Below are positions 44,397 through 53,867 of a DNA stretch of 64,000 nucleotides, piece by piece. Where the stretch lies: positions 21,379,853 through 21,443,852 of the forward strand of contig NC_088296.1 in the NCBI RefSeq assembly GCF_032854445.1. Direction: 5' to 3'. Each line of letters starts with the position of its first letter. The first letter of the stretch is position 1. The position numbers and the translations under genes are program-made. Source of the DNA: Liolophura sinensis. Taxonomy: Eukaryota; Mollusca; Polyplacophora; Chitonida; Chitonidae. The notes under the pieces are model-generated. The model ran no database searches, was not told the origin of the DNA, and was given only the letters and a program-made list of their open reading frames with translations.

Positions 44397-46466
44397 ATGG
44401 AAACAAGTAAATTGCAGAGGAAGGCAGAGGAAGAGTGTGACAAGAAGGAGACTGAAAGCAGTGACCTTGAGGCTGAAGTCGGACAGGAAAGTCTTGGTCA
44501 TACATCACAGAGTAGCCTCCCTTCCATGCAGTCAGTTGATACCAACAGCAAATCTGAATCAGGTGTTCCTTTGAACACAAGAGTGTCTGAAATTAACGTT
44601 AAATATCTGATTAACCACAGCGTTCATCTCAAAGGTGATAATGTTTCCAGTGAGCAAGTGCGTCATAATGAAGGAATGGGGGGTAAGAGTTTACTGCGTA
44701 AAATTCTGTCAGCCTCGTCTGTTAAGAGTGAAAAAGCTGAATTGACCCAGAAACGCCTTGGTGTAGAGTCTCTTCATGAAGGAAATTCTTCTCCTCTTGG
44801 GACTGACTTCGCTGCAGGGAGACCGGTTATACAATCGAAGAGAATGTCAAGAATAACTGACAGGCTGAAGTTACGTGTTCTTTCAGCAAATAGCAAGCCT
44901 GAATCTGGTAGTGACAGTGAAGTAAGTGGAGGGTCATTACAGACAGCTGACTCTAACAACACTGCGGAGTCATCAGGAACTATACCATCACTTGGCGAGG
45001 ACAAAAACAGTACAGATGCTGTGAGACATTTTGCATCTTGTCTTGATGTATCTGTGAAGGATAGCCCACCTAGTTCTGCAGCTGTGGTCAAGGTTGAGGA
45101 GGATGCTGATTCAGCTACATGCAGGAAACAACATGAATGCAATGTTTGCCAGAAAAGCTTTCCTTCTTTAATCTGCCTCAATACCCACAAACAAACACAT
45201 GAAGGTAAAAATGGATATAAACACACGAACAGTATTAGAAGAAAAGCATTTACTCCACGCAACAGATTGAAACCAGACGATTCGACGACTTCAAAAGAAG
45301 GCGCCCAGAGCTCTAACGCACTTGGCGAAAGCGTTCCCAGTGTGTCTAAAGAGAAGACCCCAAGGCCATCTAAAATACAGACTGATGACAAGCCTTGCAT
45401 CTGCAGTATTTGTGGTAAATGCTTTAGGCTGCCTTGCTTATTAAGGCAACACCGTAAAACTCACTTAGGTTTAAAACCACACAACTGCAGCATTTGTGGC
45501 AAAGGTTTTACCCAGCTTGCTCACCTTAAAGTACATATTCGATCACACACAGGTGAAAAACCTTACACTTGCAATATTTGTCATAAAAACTTCACCCTCC
45601 AATCTTCGGTAAAGAGACATAGCCTAATACACTGTAGTGAAAGGCCCTTTAAGTGTAGCATGTGTGGCAAAAGCTATACTTGCATGTCTGACCTAGGTAA
45701 ACACGAGAAAACTCATTCGGAAACTCTGTCCAAAAAGGCTAATAGTCACTTGTGCAAAACTTGTGGCAAACGTTTTCCTCGTCAGTCGGAATTAAGGAGG
45801 CACTCTTACATACATACAGGTGAAAGGCCTTACGTTTGTAGCACATGTGGGAAAGGCTTTCCAGAACACTACAAGCTGAGAATACACAATTTGATTCACA
45901 CAGGTGAAAAACCACATGTGTGTGATGTTTGTGGCAAACGTTTTACCCAGCAGTCGGGGTTAATCTCGCACAGTGTAACCCACACAGGGCAGAGGCCATA
46001 CAGCTGCGATACATGTGGTAAAAGCTTCACCCACCCATCCGCTCTGTCCACACATAAGCGAATTCACACAGGGGAAAAGCCATTCACCTGCACTACCTGT
46101 GGCAAAAGCTTCGGCAAAAATTGCTCACTGAAAACACACATGCTTACCCACACAGGCGAAAAGCCTTTTGTCTGCGATGTGTGCGGCAAAAGTTACAATC
46201 AGTCATATAAATTAAAAACGCATAAAGTGATACATACAGGTAGAATGCCTTACAACTGTGACCTGTGTGGGAAAGGCTTTACTGAACAGTCTGGTTTAAA
46301 ACGACATGGCCAGTCACATACAGGTGAAAAGCCATTCACCTGTGATATCTGTGGTACGAGTTATACCCGTCAGTTCTCACTGAAAATACACTATAAAAAA
46401 TGTCAAGCATCTGTACTGAAAAATGGGCCGAGTAATTCTTCTTCAACAGATATGACAAAAAGTTAA
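44397..46466 (+). CDS. ZNF-2: 13-finger C2H2 protein
   Basis: 689 residues in one exon. The acceptor 'TCTATCTGATTTGCAG' ends at 44298. An in-frame TAG at 44334 precedes ATG at 44397, so this is the likely start. Residues 1-240 are acidic and Ser/Glu-rich with psi-K-x-E motifs ('VKSEKAE', 'VKVEEDA'). Finger 1 ('HECNVCQKSFPSLICLNTH') precedes a long Ser/Lys linker. Fingers 2-5 span about 334-440, a 10-residue linker follows, and fingers 6-13 span about 451-669. The last ends H-x3-C ('KIHYKKC'). The tail is Ser-rich. Order, linker breaks, many helix residues ('THPSALSTHKRIH' in finger 9) and the odd last finger match ZNF-1, so the two are paralogs. They have opposite orientation and 22 kb between them. 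Likely a nuclear sequence-specific regulator; no recognised effector domain. Three palindromic elements crowd its 5' flank. Confidence 0.95.
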   Translation: METSKLQRKAEEECDKKETESSDLEAEVGQESLGHTSQSSLPSMQSVDTNSKSESGVPLNTRVSEINVKYLINHSVHLKGDNVSSEQVRHNEGMGGKSLLRKILSASSVKSEKAELTQKRLGVESLHEGNSSPLGTDFAAGRPVIQSKRMSRITDRLKLRVLSANSKPESGSDSEVSGGSLQTADSNNTAESSGTIPSLGEDKNSTDAVRHFASCLDVSVKDSPPSSAAVVKVEEDADSATCRKQHECNVCQKSFPSLICLNTHKQTHEGKNGYKHTNSIRRKAFTPRNRLKPDDSTTSKEGAQSSNALGESVPSVSKEKTPRPSKIQTDDKPCICSICGKCFRLPCLLRQHRKTHLGLKPHNCSICGKGFTQLAHLKVHIRSHTGEKPYTCNICHKNFTLQSSVKRHSLIHCSERPFKCSMCGKSYTCMSDLGKHEKTHSETLSKKANSHLCKTCGKRFPRQSELRRHSYIHTGERPYVCSTCGKGFPEHYKLRIHNLIHTGEKPHVCDVCGKRFTQQSGLISHSVTHTGQRPYSCDTCGKSFTHPSALSTHKRIHTGEKPFTCTTCGKSFGKNCSLKTHMLTHTGEKPFVCDVCGKSYNQSYKLKTHKVIHTGRMPYNCDLCGKGFTEQSGLKRHGQSHTGEKPFTCDICGTSYTRQFSLKIHYKKCQASVLKNGPSNSSSTDMTKS

Positions 46467-46479
46467 AATTTTACATTCA

Positions 46480-47800
46480 CAAAGACTGCATGGTGGTATA
46501 TTAACTTTCATTTACTCCTACATGTATTTCTTTGTATGCTAAGAAATGTCTTGTACTTTACGGGTATAAACTTTTTATGCTTTTTTGTACTTGTGTAGTT
46601 GTATAGCAGGCTCACAGGTAAGGCAATGCTTAGAAAAATGCTTGTTTCACATACCTGTAATAGGACGGTCTAGAGAACTAGGGTCCATGTGGGTAGGGTT
46701 TTTTTTCTACAAAATTTTGCATTTAAAGGCAAATTCTTCTGGAAATGGAAAGAAAAAAACAAAAGAAAAAAAAAAGCAGATTTTCAGGGGAAAGCATTTT
46801 TTTTGCGCACAGGTTGGGTAACTACATGAAAGAAGCAAACAATATTTGTGAACATGACCTGCATGTTCTCTAAATGACCTTAAATTTTTGTCCATGACTA
46901 AAACTTTCCCATTTTTCCTGATCCTGAGGGTTATATTGGTTTAGAGAAGTGTTTTGATGTTTGCTTGAAACATGGAATGATATTCTACTGGAAAATTGTA
47001 AGTTTCAGCTCCAGAAATAATGTTTTGTGACATTTATTGTGCCTCCAAAAATGAACTTTTGTTGACGAAATTTTAGGTAATTTAGGGTAATTGAAAAGTT
47101 TTGATTGGAGTGTCCTGAAGTATGTGACTTGTGGTACAGTGTACACAGGGAAGAACGTCTTATACAAGAGATGTGAGCATGTTTTGAATTATGTGAATAT
47201 ATTAGTGAATATTTTGAAGTGTGACGTAGCGGATGTCTTACTGTCATTTGATATCTGGGGATGCTGGTGGAATTTGACAGGTTAATTCGACAATCAAATG
47301 CATGCTCTTTTTTTCTAGGTGTAGTTCACATGTACAGTCTTGTTTATATGTTTAGGTCATCTTGTACTCTTTTGTTTCGGTGTAGGTCCACATATGCACA
47401 AGTGTTCTCTTGTTTATATGTGTTGGTCCGCATATACACTTTATTATATTGTTAACATGTGTATCTCCTCCTCAACCCCCACCTCCACCCCATCACCCCC
47501 TAAGCCTCTACCCTCATCCACTTTTCTGTCACCACAGCCCATAAACATGCTTCTCTCTTGTTGGTACATGTATGTCAATGACCAAATGTCCGTTGAAGAC
47601 AATATTTCCAATTCCATATACAATATATATTTACACTGTACTGTACATACAGGTATACTTCCAATGTACTATTGTTCTGTAGTAGCTAAATACAAAAAAT
47701 GTGTTCTGTGATGTTTGTTCTTATATGTGTTTTAAAATATATAATCTCAATACTGCATTTCACTTGAAGTCCTCACGGCTGATGGAATGTATTCAGTAGT
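46480..47800. other. ZNF-2 3' flank, no gene seen
   Basis: Presumed 3' untranslated region and flank. No canonical AATAAA was found close to the stop. Loose repeats 'TTGTTTATATGT' with 'TAGGTC' or 'TTGGTC' occur at 47338-47440. Confidence 0.45.
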
Positions 47801-47809
47801 TATTTTGTC

Positions 47810-48225
47810 TGCTGAGAACAGGTACCATTTTTCTTCAGTCTTGATAGAACATGTACCATAGTTCTTCAGTCGTGATAGAACAGGTACCATAATTGTTTAG
47901 TCGTGATGGAATAAGTAATGTAAATCTTCAATCTTGATACTACAATTACAGTAATTCTTCAGTCCCAATAGAGTGAAAACCATATTTCTCCAGTCCTCAC
48001 AGAACATGTACTGAGTTATTCTGTCCCCGTGGAGCATGTAGGCCTGGTCTGATCTTCAGCCCTCCTAGATTATGTACTGGGATTATCCTTTGCCCACAGG
48101 CGCCGTTTCTTTAGTTCTTTGAACAGGCAAAGTAATTCTTTGGTTCATATAGAACACGTGCAGTAGTTCTTCTGCCCTGATGGAACATAGGCAGTAATTC
48201 TTTGGTGCTCACGGAACATGTAGAC
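47810..48225. repeat. Degenerate tandem repeat, about 40-bp unit
   Basis: Units like 'GATAGAACATGTACCATA' + 'GTTCTTCAGTC', drifting in length and sequence over about ten copies. It is the counterpart in position (3' of a ZNF gene) of the arrays 3' of ZNF-1, but the unit differs. Confidence 0.7.
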
Positions 48226-48246
48226 CCAGTTTATGTATTGTTGTTG

Positions 48247-48583
48247 TTATACAGACACCGAGACACTATACATTAGCCTTCGTTTGTCTTCTATGATGGT
48301 ACCTGCATAGGCTATGTACGTTGCCATGACTGTGGCTGTAATACAGCTGAAATCTAAAGGAATGTCGTAATCATCTTTCATCCTGTGCACATGCGCCGTC
48401 AGTTCCATTCTGAGGGGATTTTGGAATCTAATAAAGTCATCGAGATCTGTCTGCCGTGGAATTTATCGTGTTCTGAATGTCCAGCAAATCAACATCCGTG
48501 TGGTCAAGAAGAGTTCCTTTAGCAGGAAATAAGAATTCTTTTGCAACATCTTCAGAGATCCTAGAGCTCCAACTTTGACGTTA
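48247..48583 (-). pseudogene. Unidentified protein-coding relic or exon
   Basis: Two adjoining minus-strand frames read as convincing protein. The first runs 'EDVAKEFLFPAKGTLLDHTD', then 'VDLLDIQNTINSTADRS'. The second, after a 1-base shift near 48440, runs 'DDFIRFQNPLRMELTAHVHR', 'MKDDYDIPLDFSCITATVMA', 'TYIAYAGTIIEDKRRLMYSV', stop at 48247. The lack of stops, the balanced composition and a hydrophobic stretch (SCITATVMATYIAYAG) argue for real coding ancestry. I recognise no family. It points toward ZNF-2 (convergent). It could be a recent pseudogene, a transposon fragment, or an exon with a sequencing error. Confidence 0.4.
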
Positions 48584-48611
48584 CACGACAGGACCCTGGG
48601 TTTTAAAACAT

Positions 48612-48735
48612 GGTAATTTATTTATTTGATTGGTGTTTTACGCCGTACTCAAGAATATTTCACTTATACGACCAGCATTATAATTGGTGGAAACCGGACA
48701 GGGCCCGGAGGAAACACACAACCATTTTCATGTAC
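48612..48735 (-). repeat. SINE-A 3' half
   Basis: 'TTGATTGGTGTTTTACGCCG', 'CAAGAATATTTCACTTATAC' and 'GGACAGGGCCCGGAGGAAAC'. Truncated on the head side. Confidence 0.85.
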
Positions 48736-48832
48736 TGTGCAAAAATGGAATCCAGGGTATCTTACATAAGCCTGGGCTTATTACCGTCTCATTACCGGCC
48801 GTCCTTGTGATATGCATTTACATGTATGTATT

Positions 48833-48910
48833 CGAATGTTGTTTAACGCCATACTCAAGAATTTGGCACTTATTCGATGGCAGGCAGTTATGTGGATAGA
48901 GAAAACTGAC
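48833..48910 (-). repeat. SINE-A-like fragment, diverged
   Basis: 'GTTTAACGCCATACTCAAGA' and 'CTTATTCGATGGCAGGCAG'. Confidence 0.5.
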
Positions 48911-49164
48911 GAACTTCCTTACGCGTAACGCTGAGGTTGTCGTGTATAACGGACAAGCATTACAACCGCATAATCCAAAGTCGGCACTTCTGATTCTAAG
49001 GACCAAAATATAACTTCATAACTTATTTGTCATGAGTTCCTATATATACCCGAGGATCAATCTGTCCCTTCATCGTACGTATACAGCGTGACCAGAATGT
49101 GTTACATTCAAAAAGAAAAGAGGCGTCTATTCAGTTCAACGATCATACTTCTTACGACGGATGT

Positions 49165-49265
49165 TGTAGCAACCTGCGGATGGTCGTGGGTTTCCTCCCA
49201 CTATATTGCTGGCCGCCGCCGTATGTGCGGCGTAAAATACCAGTCAGATAAATAAATAAATAAAT
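49165..49265 (+). repeat. SINE-A 3' fragment
   Basis: 'GCAACCTGCGGATGGTCGTG', 'TGGCCGCCGCCGTATGTGCG' and an AAATAAATAAATAAAT tail. The 'GTGAAATATTCTTGAG' part is deleted. Confidence 0.8.
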
Positions 49266-49307
49266 ACGACGCATGTGTTACTCGCTATGCTCGCTTTATA
49301 TCTCTGC

Positions 49308-49572
49308 ATGGGGCCTCCGTGGCTCAGCTGGTTAGCGCGCTAGCGCAACGTAATAACCCAGGAGCCTCTCAACAATGCGACCGCTGTGAGTTCAAGTCCA
49401 GCTCATGCTGGTTTCCTCTCCGGCCGTAAGTGGGAAGGTCTGTCAGCAACCTGTGCATTGCCGTGTGTTTCCCCCGGGCGCTGCCCGGTTTCCTCCCACC
49501 ATAATGCTAGCGGCCGTCCTATAAGTGAAATATTCTTGAATACGGCGTACAACCCCAATCAAATAAATGAAT
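49308..49572 (+). repeat. SINE-A, full length reference copy
   Basis: The best complete copy in the window, 265 bp. The head 'GGGGCCTCCGTGGCTCAG' + 'CTGGTTAGCGCGCTAGCG' holds the A box. 'GTGAGTTCAAGTCCAGC' is the B box. The body is 'CCGGCCGTAAGTGGGAAGG', 'CCCGGGCGCTGCCCGG', 'CATAATGCTAGCGGCCG' and 'GTGAAATATTCTTGAATACG', with an AAATAAATGAA tail. Perfect 10-bp direct repeats 'ATATCTCTGC' flank it at 49298-49307 and 49573-49582. With both boxes intact and a perfect target-site duplication it looks recently inserted. Confidence 0.95.
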
Positions 49573-50094
49573 ATATCTCTGCCACCACTAGCAAATTTTG
49601 TATACAGAACCCTGAACAACGCCAAGGTCACTGGTTTCACGGCGATGAGACAGGAAATAATGTCGAGAGAACTATTTTCTGAACTTTTGTTTTTAGTAAC
49701 ATGATACATATACATGCACGTTCTTTTTACCTGTAGTATGCACCTAATGATTCCAGCGGACACCTGAAACATTTTACTATGAATACTGATCACAGGTGCG
49801 CGCGGGATCATCGGTGATGAGGCTAACCCTAAGCATCCTTACGTGCGTCGTTCAGTTTCTAGCCGGTTGCAATGATGAAAAGCGCACCGACGCGTGCTTT
49901 GTAAGGAGTATATTCAGTGACATCAGTTCTCAGCCATTTGTTGGTTTTGACTGTTTGCGATGACTGAAGCAAGGTGGCAAATTGAACGACAAGAAAACGT
50001 GGGTCATTTGCACACTTCCCTCCACCTGCTTTGAGAATCTCACGCCAAGTGGTTTGACGCTACTATGGGTGTATCTGCCCCCGAATTGGACGGA

Positions 50095-50200
50095 ACTTTG
50101 CTCTAATCTACATTTAGTGGTAAAACTGTGGGCTTCCAGATCGTTGGTTCAAATCCCCAGTTGGTCAGCCCTGTCACATGAAGATATAGGCTGACAACGG
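50095..50200 (+). repeat. tRNA-like fragment, possible further SINE
   Basis: 'TAGTGGTAAAACTGTGGGC' and 'GGTTCAAATCCCCAG' look like A- and B-box parts of a tRNA. The full cloverleaf cannot be closed, so it is not called a tRNA gene. Confidence 0.35.
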
Positions 50201-50639
50201 ACAGATATGCCCAGACTATACATGTATTAAACATAGCCTATTTTCAAGAACGAACGAATTTGACAATACGCCACAAATCAGTTCGGAAACAATCCGAAGA
50301 CTTGACGCCGTGATGGACTTCAGTGAGATAGCTGTGTTAGCCCACGTTCAAAACAAAAAAATATGGCAGACAATTGCCTGTTATCCTACAGCCATGACAT
50401 CAGGACGAAGTGCTGCGTCACCGGAAGGCCATGCCGAAGACACCGGAAATGACACCCAGTAGCAAAAAAAAAAAACCCACAGTGGACAAACCAGACAATG
50501 GTCTAATCTTTCATGTTGAACACTAAGCGAAAACTATCGAGATTTTCTGTTTCATAGTCCACGGTTGATCGGACTCAAAATAGACCCTGTTACCCCGCGC
50601 GTTATCGTCTTCCATCAAAGGGTAAGTATGAAGGTTTGC

Positions 50640-50755
50640 TAAAAAATGCGGATGGTTGTGGGTTCACCATGGCTCTGTCTGGTTTCCTCCCACTAGAATG
50701 CTGGCTGACGTCGTGTTGGAGAAATATTCTGGAGAACAGTGTACAACTCCAATCA
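50640..50755 (+). repeat. SINE-A 3' fragment, diverged
   Basis: 'AATGCGGATGGTTGTGGGTT', 'CTGTCTGGTTTCCTCCCACT' and 'TGTACAACTCCAATCAAG'. The open frame across it is coincidental. Confidence 0.7.
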
Positions 50756-51162
50756 AGATTTCATATACTGTCAAAACTCTTCACAACGACATTCATAATA
50801 ACGGAATATTCGACAATATACGAAAATATCTCGCGAGCAAACGGAGATACATGCTACTTGTATTTATTGCAACAGACTATTTGACTGCCGATTCCGACGG
50901 CCGCTTTTTCTCGTCATCAGAGCCAGTTGTAGTCCTTATGCCAGCAGGTGTGACGGTGGTGAGGGGGATGCCTGTCGCCACTTGCCTGTAGTAGGTCCCC
51001 TTGTCAAAGGGGAGGATTAAGCCAGCAGTGGGTATGTTTCCAGGCCCTTGGGGTTACATATACATTGGGACTTCAGTTAGCCGAACAGTTGTTGCAACGT
51101 TAATCATTATTTTCTTATATTCAAGATATTAAATACCTGTCCGTGGAAACAAAGGACAATAC

Positions 51163-51265
51163 TATTTATTTATTCATTTATTTACTTGTCTGGCATTTTA
51201 TGCCGTACCCCTGTACGGACGGAGAGGAAGACAGCATAAGCTGGAGATGTACACGGACTTTGATT
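51163..51265 (-). repeat. SINE-A with large internal deletion
   Basis: The tail side 'CTGGCATTTTATGCCGTACC' joins directly to the head side 'GTACGGACGGAGAGGAAGAC'. The right part marks the start of homology with the segment from 60256. Confidence 0.65.
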
Positions 51266-51279
51266 GAATGAAGTATAAT

Positions 51280-51423
51280 GAGTTAAGTATAATGTCGAAG
51301 ACACCATATATGACACTATCCGGTCACGTTATACCGACACCGGGTCAGTCAGTCATGTTTAGTTACTCTAACAACAGGCTCTCAGTGCTGAGCGCCAAGT
51401 GAGAATTAGGCAACCATTTTAAA
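51280..51423 (-). repeat. SINE-B remnant
   Basis: 'ATGTCGAAGACACCATATAT', 'GTTATACCGACACCGGGTCA' and 'CTCTCAGTGCTGAGCGCCAA'. The tRNA-like head present at 60480-60553 has been deleted. Confidence 0.75.
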
Positions 51424-51604
51424 AAGTCTTTAGTCAAAATTCAAAACCTCTCCACAATGCAAAGTTTTTGGTAGTGGAAGTTGGAATTTAGACACATTTG
51501 TCTTGAGATAACATTGACAAGGTGAGCAAAATTTAGTTTCTAAAATCGAAAAATAAGCTTTCAGACTGCATTTTAAATTTTCCGATATTGCTTTGTGGAA
51601 TCGA
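51424..51604. mobile_element. GGGGCC MITE remnant
   Basis: Interior and right end ('GCTTTGTGGAATCG') of the MITE whose full copies are at 27820-28033 and 60554-60765. The left inverted repeat is gone. Confidence 0.75.
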
Positions 51605-52004
51605 ACATTGGAAGTCCAGCCGAAGCTAGCTGACACACTTATCTATACAATACACGTGCACTTGACGTTAGTAGTGTCTCAGCTATAGATTGGGCTTTTG
51701 ATGGCCACGTAGCATGGCAAATTAATTACAGTCCTCAATACGTCGCCGTTTCTTCTGGCGCACAGTTGTTACAGGAATACGCCAACAATAGCTAGTTTGG
51801 CCCAAGGAATACCCAATATTCTATCATTTTATCAACCCCAAAGAAAACACTACACTCATATTGTTTGGGCAGATTCCAATAGGTCCTCCTGTAAACGGTC
51901 ACTTTATTGTTCATTGCACTGTCAGTATGTCTTAATCTACTTATTTCACCAACCATTTAACACAGTAACAATATTTTCCTACATGTGCTGACGTGGGATT
52001 TCAT

Positions 52005-52195
52005 TTTGGATAGATTGGTTGGGGTATTTAATGCCGTGCTCAGGACTTATCCACTTTTATTACATCAATCATGCAGGTTTATTTGTGGAGAAAATCTAGA
52101 ATGAAGCACCGACCTTGACAAACCGTATGGCTTACAGCCACAACCGAAACAACACGAGTTGTATTCGAACTCGCAACCAGATTGGTCAAGGGAAT
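52005..52195 (-). repeat. SINE-C copy
   Basis: 'GGGTATTTAATGCCGTGCTC', 'AGAATGAAGCACCGACCTTG' and the tRNA-like head (minus) 'CTGGTTGCGAGTTCGAA'. The partner copy is at 61195-61400. Confidence 0.6.
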
Positions 52196-52485
52196 GATAA
52201 TAACTGCTTTAACAATCTGAAGTGCAAGGCCCGTCCCTAATTCGGAAGATGATTACCGCCAGATACACCGTAGATCTGAGGTGCATTTATATTTTCCACT
52301 GTTTTTCTTTCAGTCAACTTAATATAGAGCTGATTCTGCCGGACATAAGTATACCTGTAATCCGCCTTATGTCATTGACCTGCTTGATTTTACTGCTTGT
52401 GGACCAGGAATCAGGCAATGAACCTGCATGTCCACTGATACTTAAATAAAATGATCGGTCGTTAAACAAAGATGGCGTTTCAAGT

Positions 52486-53690
52486 TCAAATTTTGCCTTC
52501 AGATGCGTGTGTCCGTTGGTGCTTCACCAAGACGCATTTATAAGGATAGCTTTTGTGGCAAATATCACAAGTAAACGGCCTTTCCCCTGTGTGTGTTCGA
52601 CGATGTGCTATCAGCCCTGCCCGCTGGGTGAAGTGCTTGCCGCAAGTATCGCACGCGTTAGGCTTTTCACCCGTGTGCGTTCGACAATGTGCTATCAGCC
52701 CTGCCCGCTGGGTATAGTGTTTGCCGCAAGTATCGCAGGCGTAAGGCCTTTCCCCTGTGTGCGTGCGACGATGTGCTATCATCCCTGCCCGCTGGTTATA
52801 GTGTTTGCCGCAAATATCGCAGGCGTACGGCTTTTCACCTGTGTGCGTTCGACGATGTACTATCAACCCTGCCCGCTGGGTATAGTGTTTGCCGCAAGTA
52901 TCGCAGGCGTAAGGCCTTTCCCCTGTGTGCGTTCGACGATGTGCTATCAGCCCTGCCCGCTGGGTATAGTGTTTGCCGCAAATATCGCAGGCGTGAGGCT
53001 TTTCACCTGTATGCGTTCGTTCGTGTTTTTTCAACGTGCACTGCAGAGCGAAGCTTTTTCCACAGGTGTAGCAACAATAAGGTTTTTCGCCTGTATGTCT
53101 TCGTTCATGAGTTCTCAAAGAGCGCGGCCCCTTGAAGACTTTGCCACAGATATTACAGGGGTGAGGTTTGCCAACTGTTCCATGTCTTAACAAGGCAGAA
53201 ACACACGCGAAATTTTTTCGACAAAAAACAGATACAAAAGGAGTTCCACCTGTGCCTTCCTGTTCCTCCTCATTTTCGTCAGAATCACATCCCTCATCTT
53301 GCCTAACGACTTGCCACACGTGAGGTTCACCTGTAGGATCGTCACCTTCTACTTTGATGGACCAGGAATCAGGTTCTGTTGAGGGATTATCACATTCTGT
53401 GTTAATAAAAGACTGGTTTTCATGTTTGTTATTGCTTGTGCAGGTAACACCCTCTGGCAACTCCTGACATCCACCAGTAACCGTTGGAACACCCCCGGGG
53501 TCCAGAATCGGCCACCGGTAACATTCTCCAAAGCTGTCGTCAACTACTTCTGTCTTCACAACAGGCCACACCGGAGGTTTCTCTTGCGGGTCGACCACAA
53601 CTTCTCTCTTAATAACAGGCCAAACCTGAGGTCCATCTTGGAGGTCGTCCACCACTTCTTTTTTAACAATGGGCTTCACATCAGATTCAT
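52486..53690 (-). CDS. ZNF-3, exon 3 (SUMO-motif region and nine fingers)
   Basis: The final coding exon, 401 codons plus split codon, entered in phase 1 from 'TGAACTACCAG|ATGAATC'. The N-terminal 130 residues hold a repeated 'VWPVIKREVV'-type unit with four psi-K-x-E sites (VKKE, IKRE, VKTE, IKVE) and acidic spacers. Then come a broken finger 1 (first Cys is Ser and the second His is deleted), two ordinary fingers, five near-identical 'YTQRAGLIAH' fingers (52591-52995) and a last finger 'FTCDICHKSYPYKCVLVKH'. The protein stops at 'HASEGKI', where paralog ZNF-4 continues for nine more fingers. Probably a nuclear DNA-binding regulator. The in-frame ATG at 53712 lies upstream of the acceptor and could serve only an unspliced or alternative transcript. 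Confidence 0.9.
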
Positions 53691-53867
53691 CTGGTAGTTC
53701 AATATGCAACATAAAATTGAAACCATACTCAATATATACACAACTCGAACAGTATCTTTTTTCTTCGGATTTAAATTATGCTAAACTTATGTGAAGGTAT
53801 GTGCTCACTTGAAAATGAATGACTACTCCTTTAACACCACCTCTTCAATATTTCATCCATGTGGGGA

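Larger units (their letters stand above)
51211..53690. repeat. Second segmental duplication, block A
   Basis: Direct-orientation homolog of 60256-64000. Matching order: SINE end, SINE-B remnant, GGGGCC MITE remnant, SINE-C, and a ZNF exon. Block A lacks the tRNA-side end of SINE-B plus the left MITE end (junction near 51423). It also lacks about 1.46 kb between 52440 and 52497, corresponding to 61650-63112 of block B. Confidence 0.9.

Noticed and set aside
44774-45400. 208-codon antisense frame over ZNF-2
   Set aside because: Shadow of the ZNF-2 acidic region on the other strand. No independent features.
50095-50165. tRNA gene
   Set aside because: A- and B-box-like segments are present, but the acceptor and anticodon stems do not pair. 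More likely a SINE piece.
52507-53190. 227-codon antisense frame over ZNF-3
   Set aside because: Shadow of the finger repeats, periodic with the 84-bp unit.
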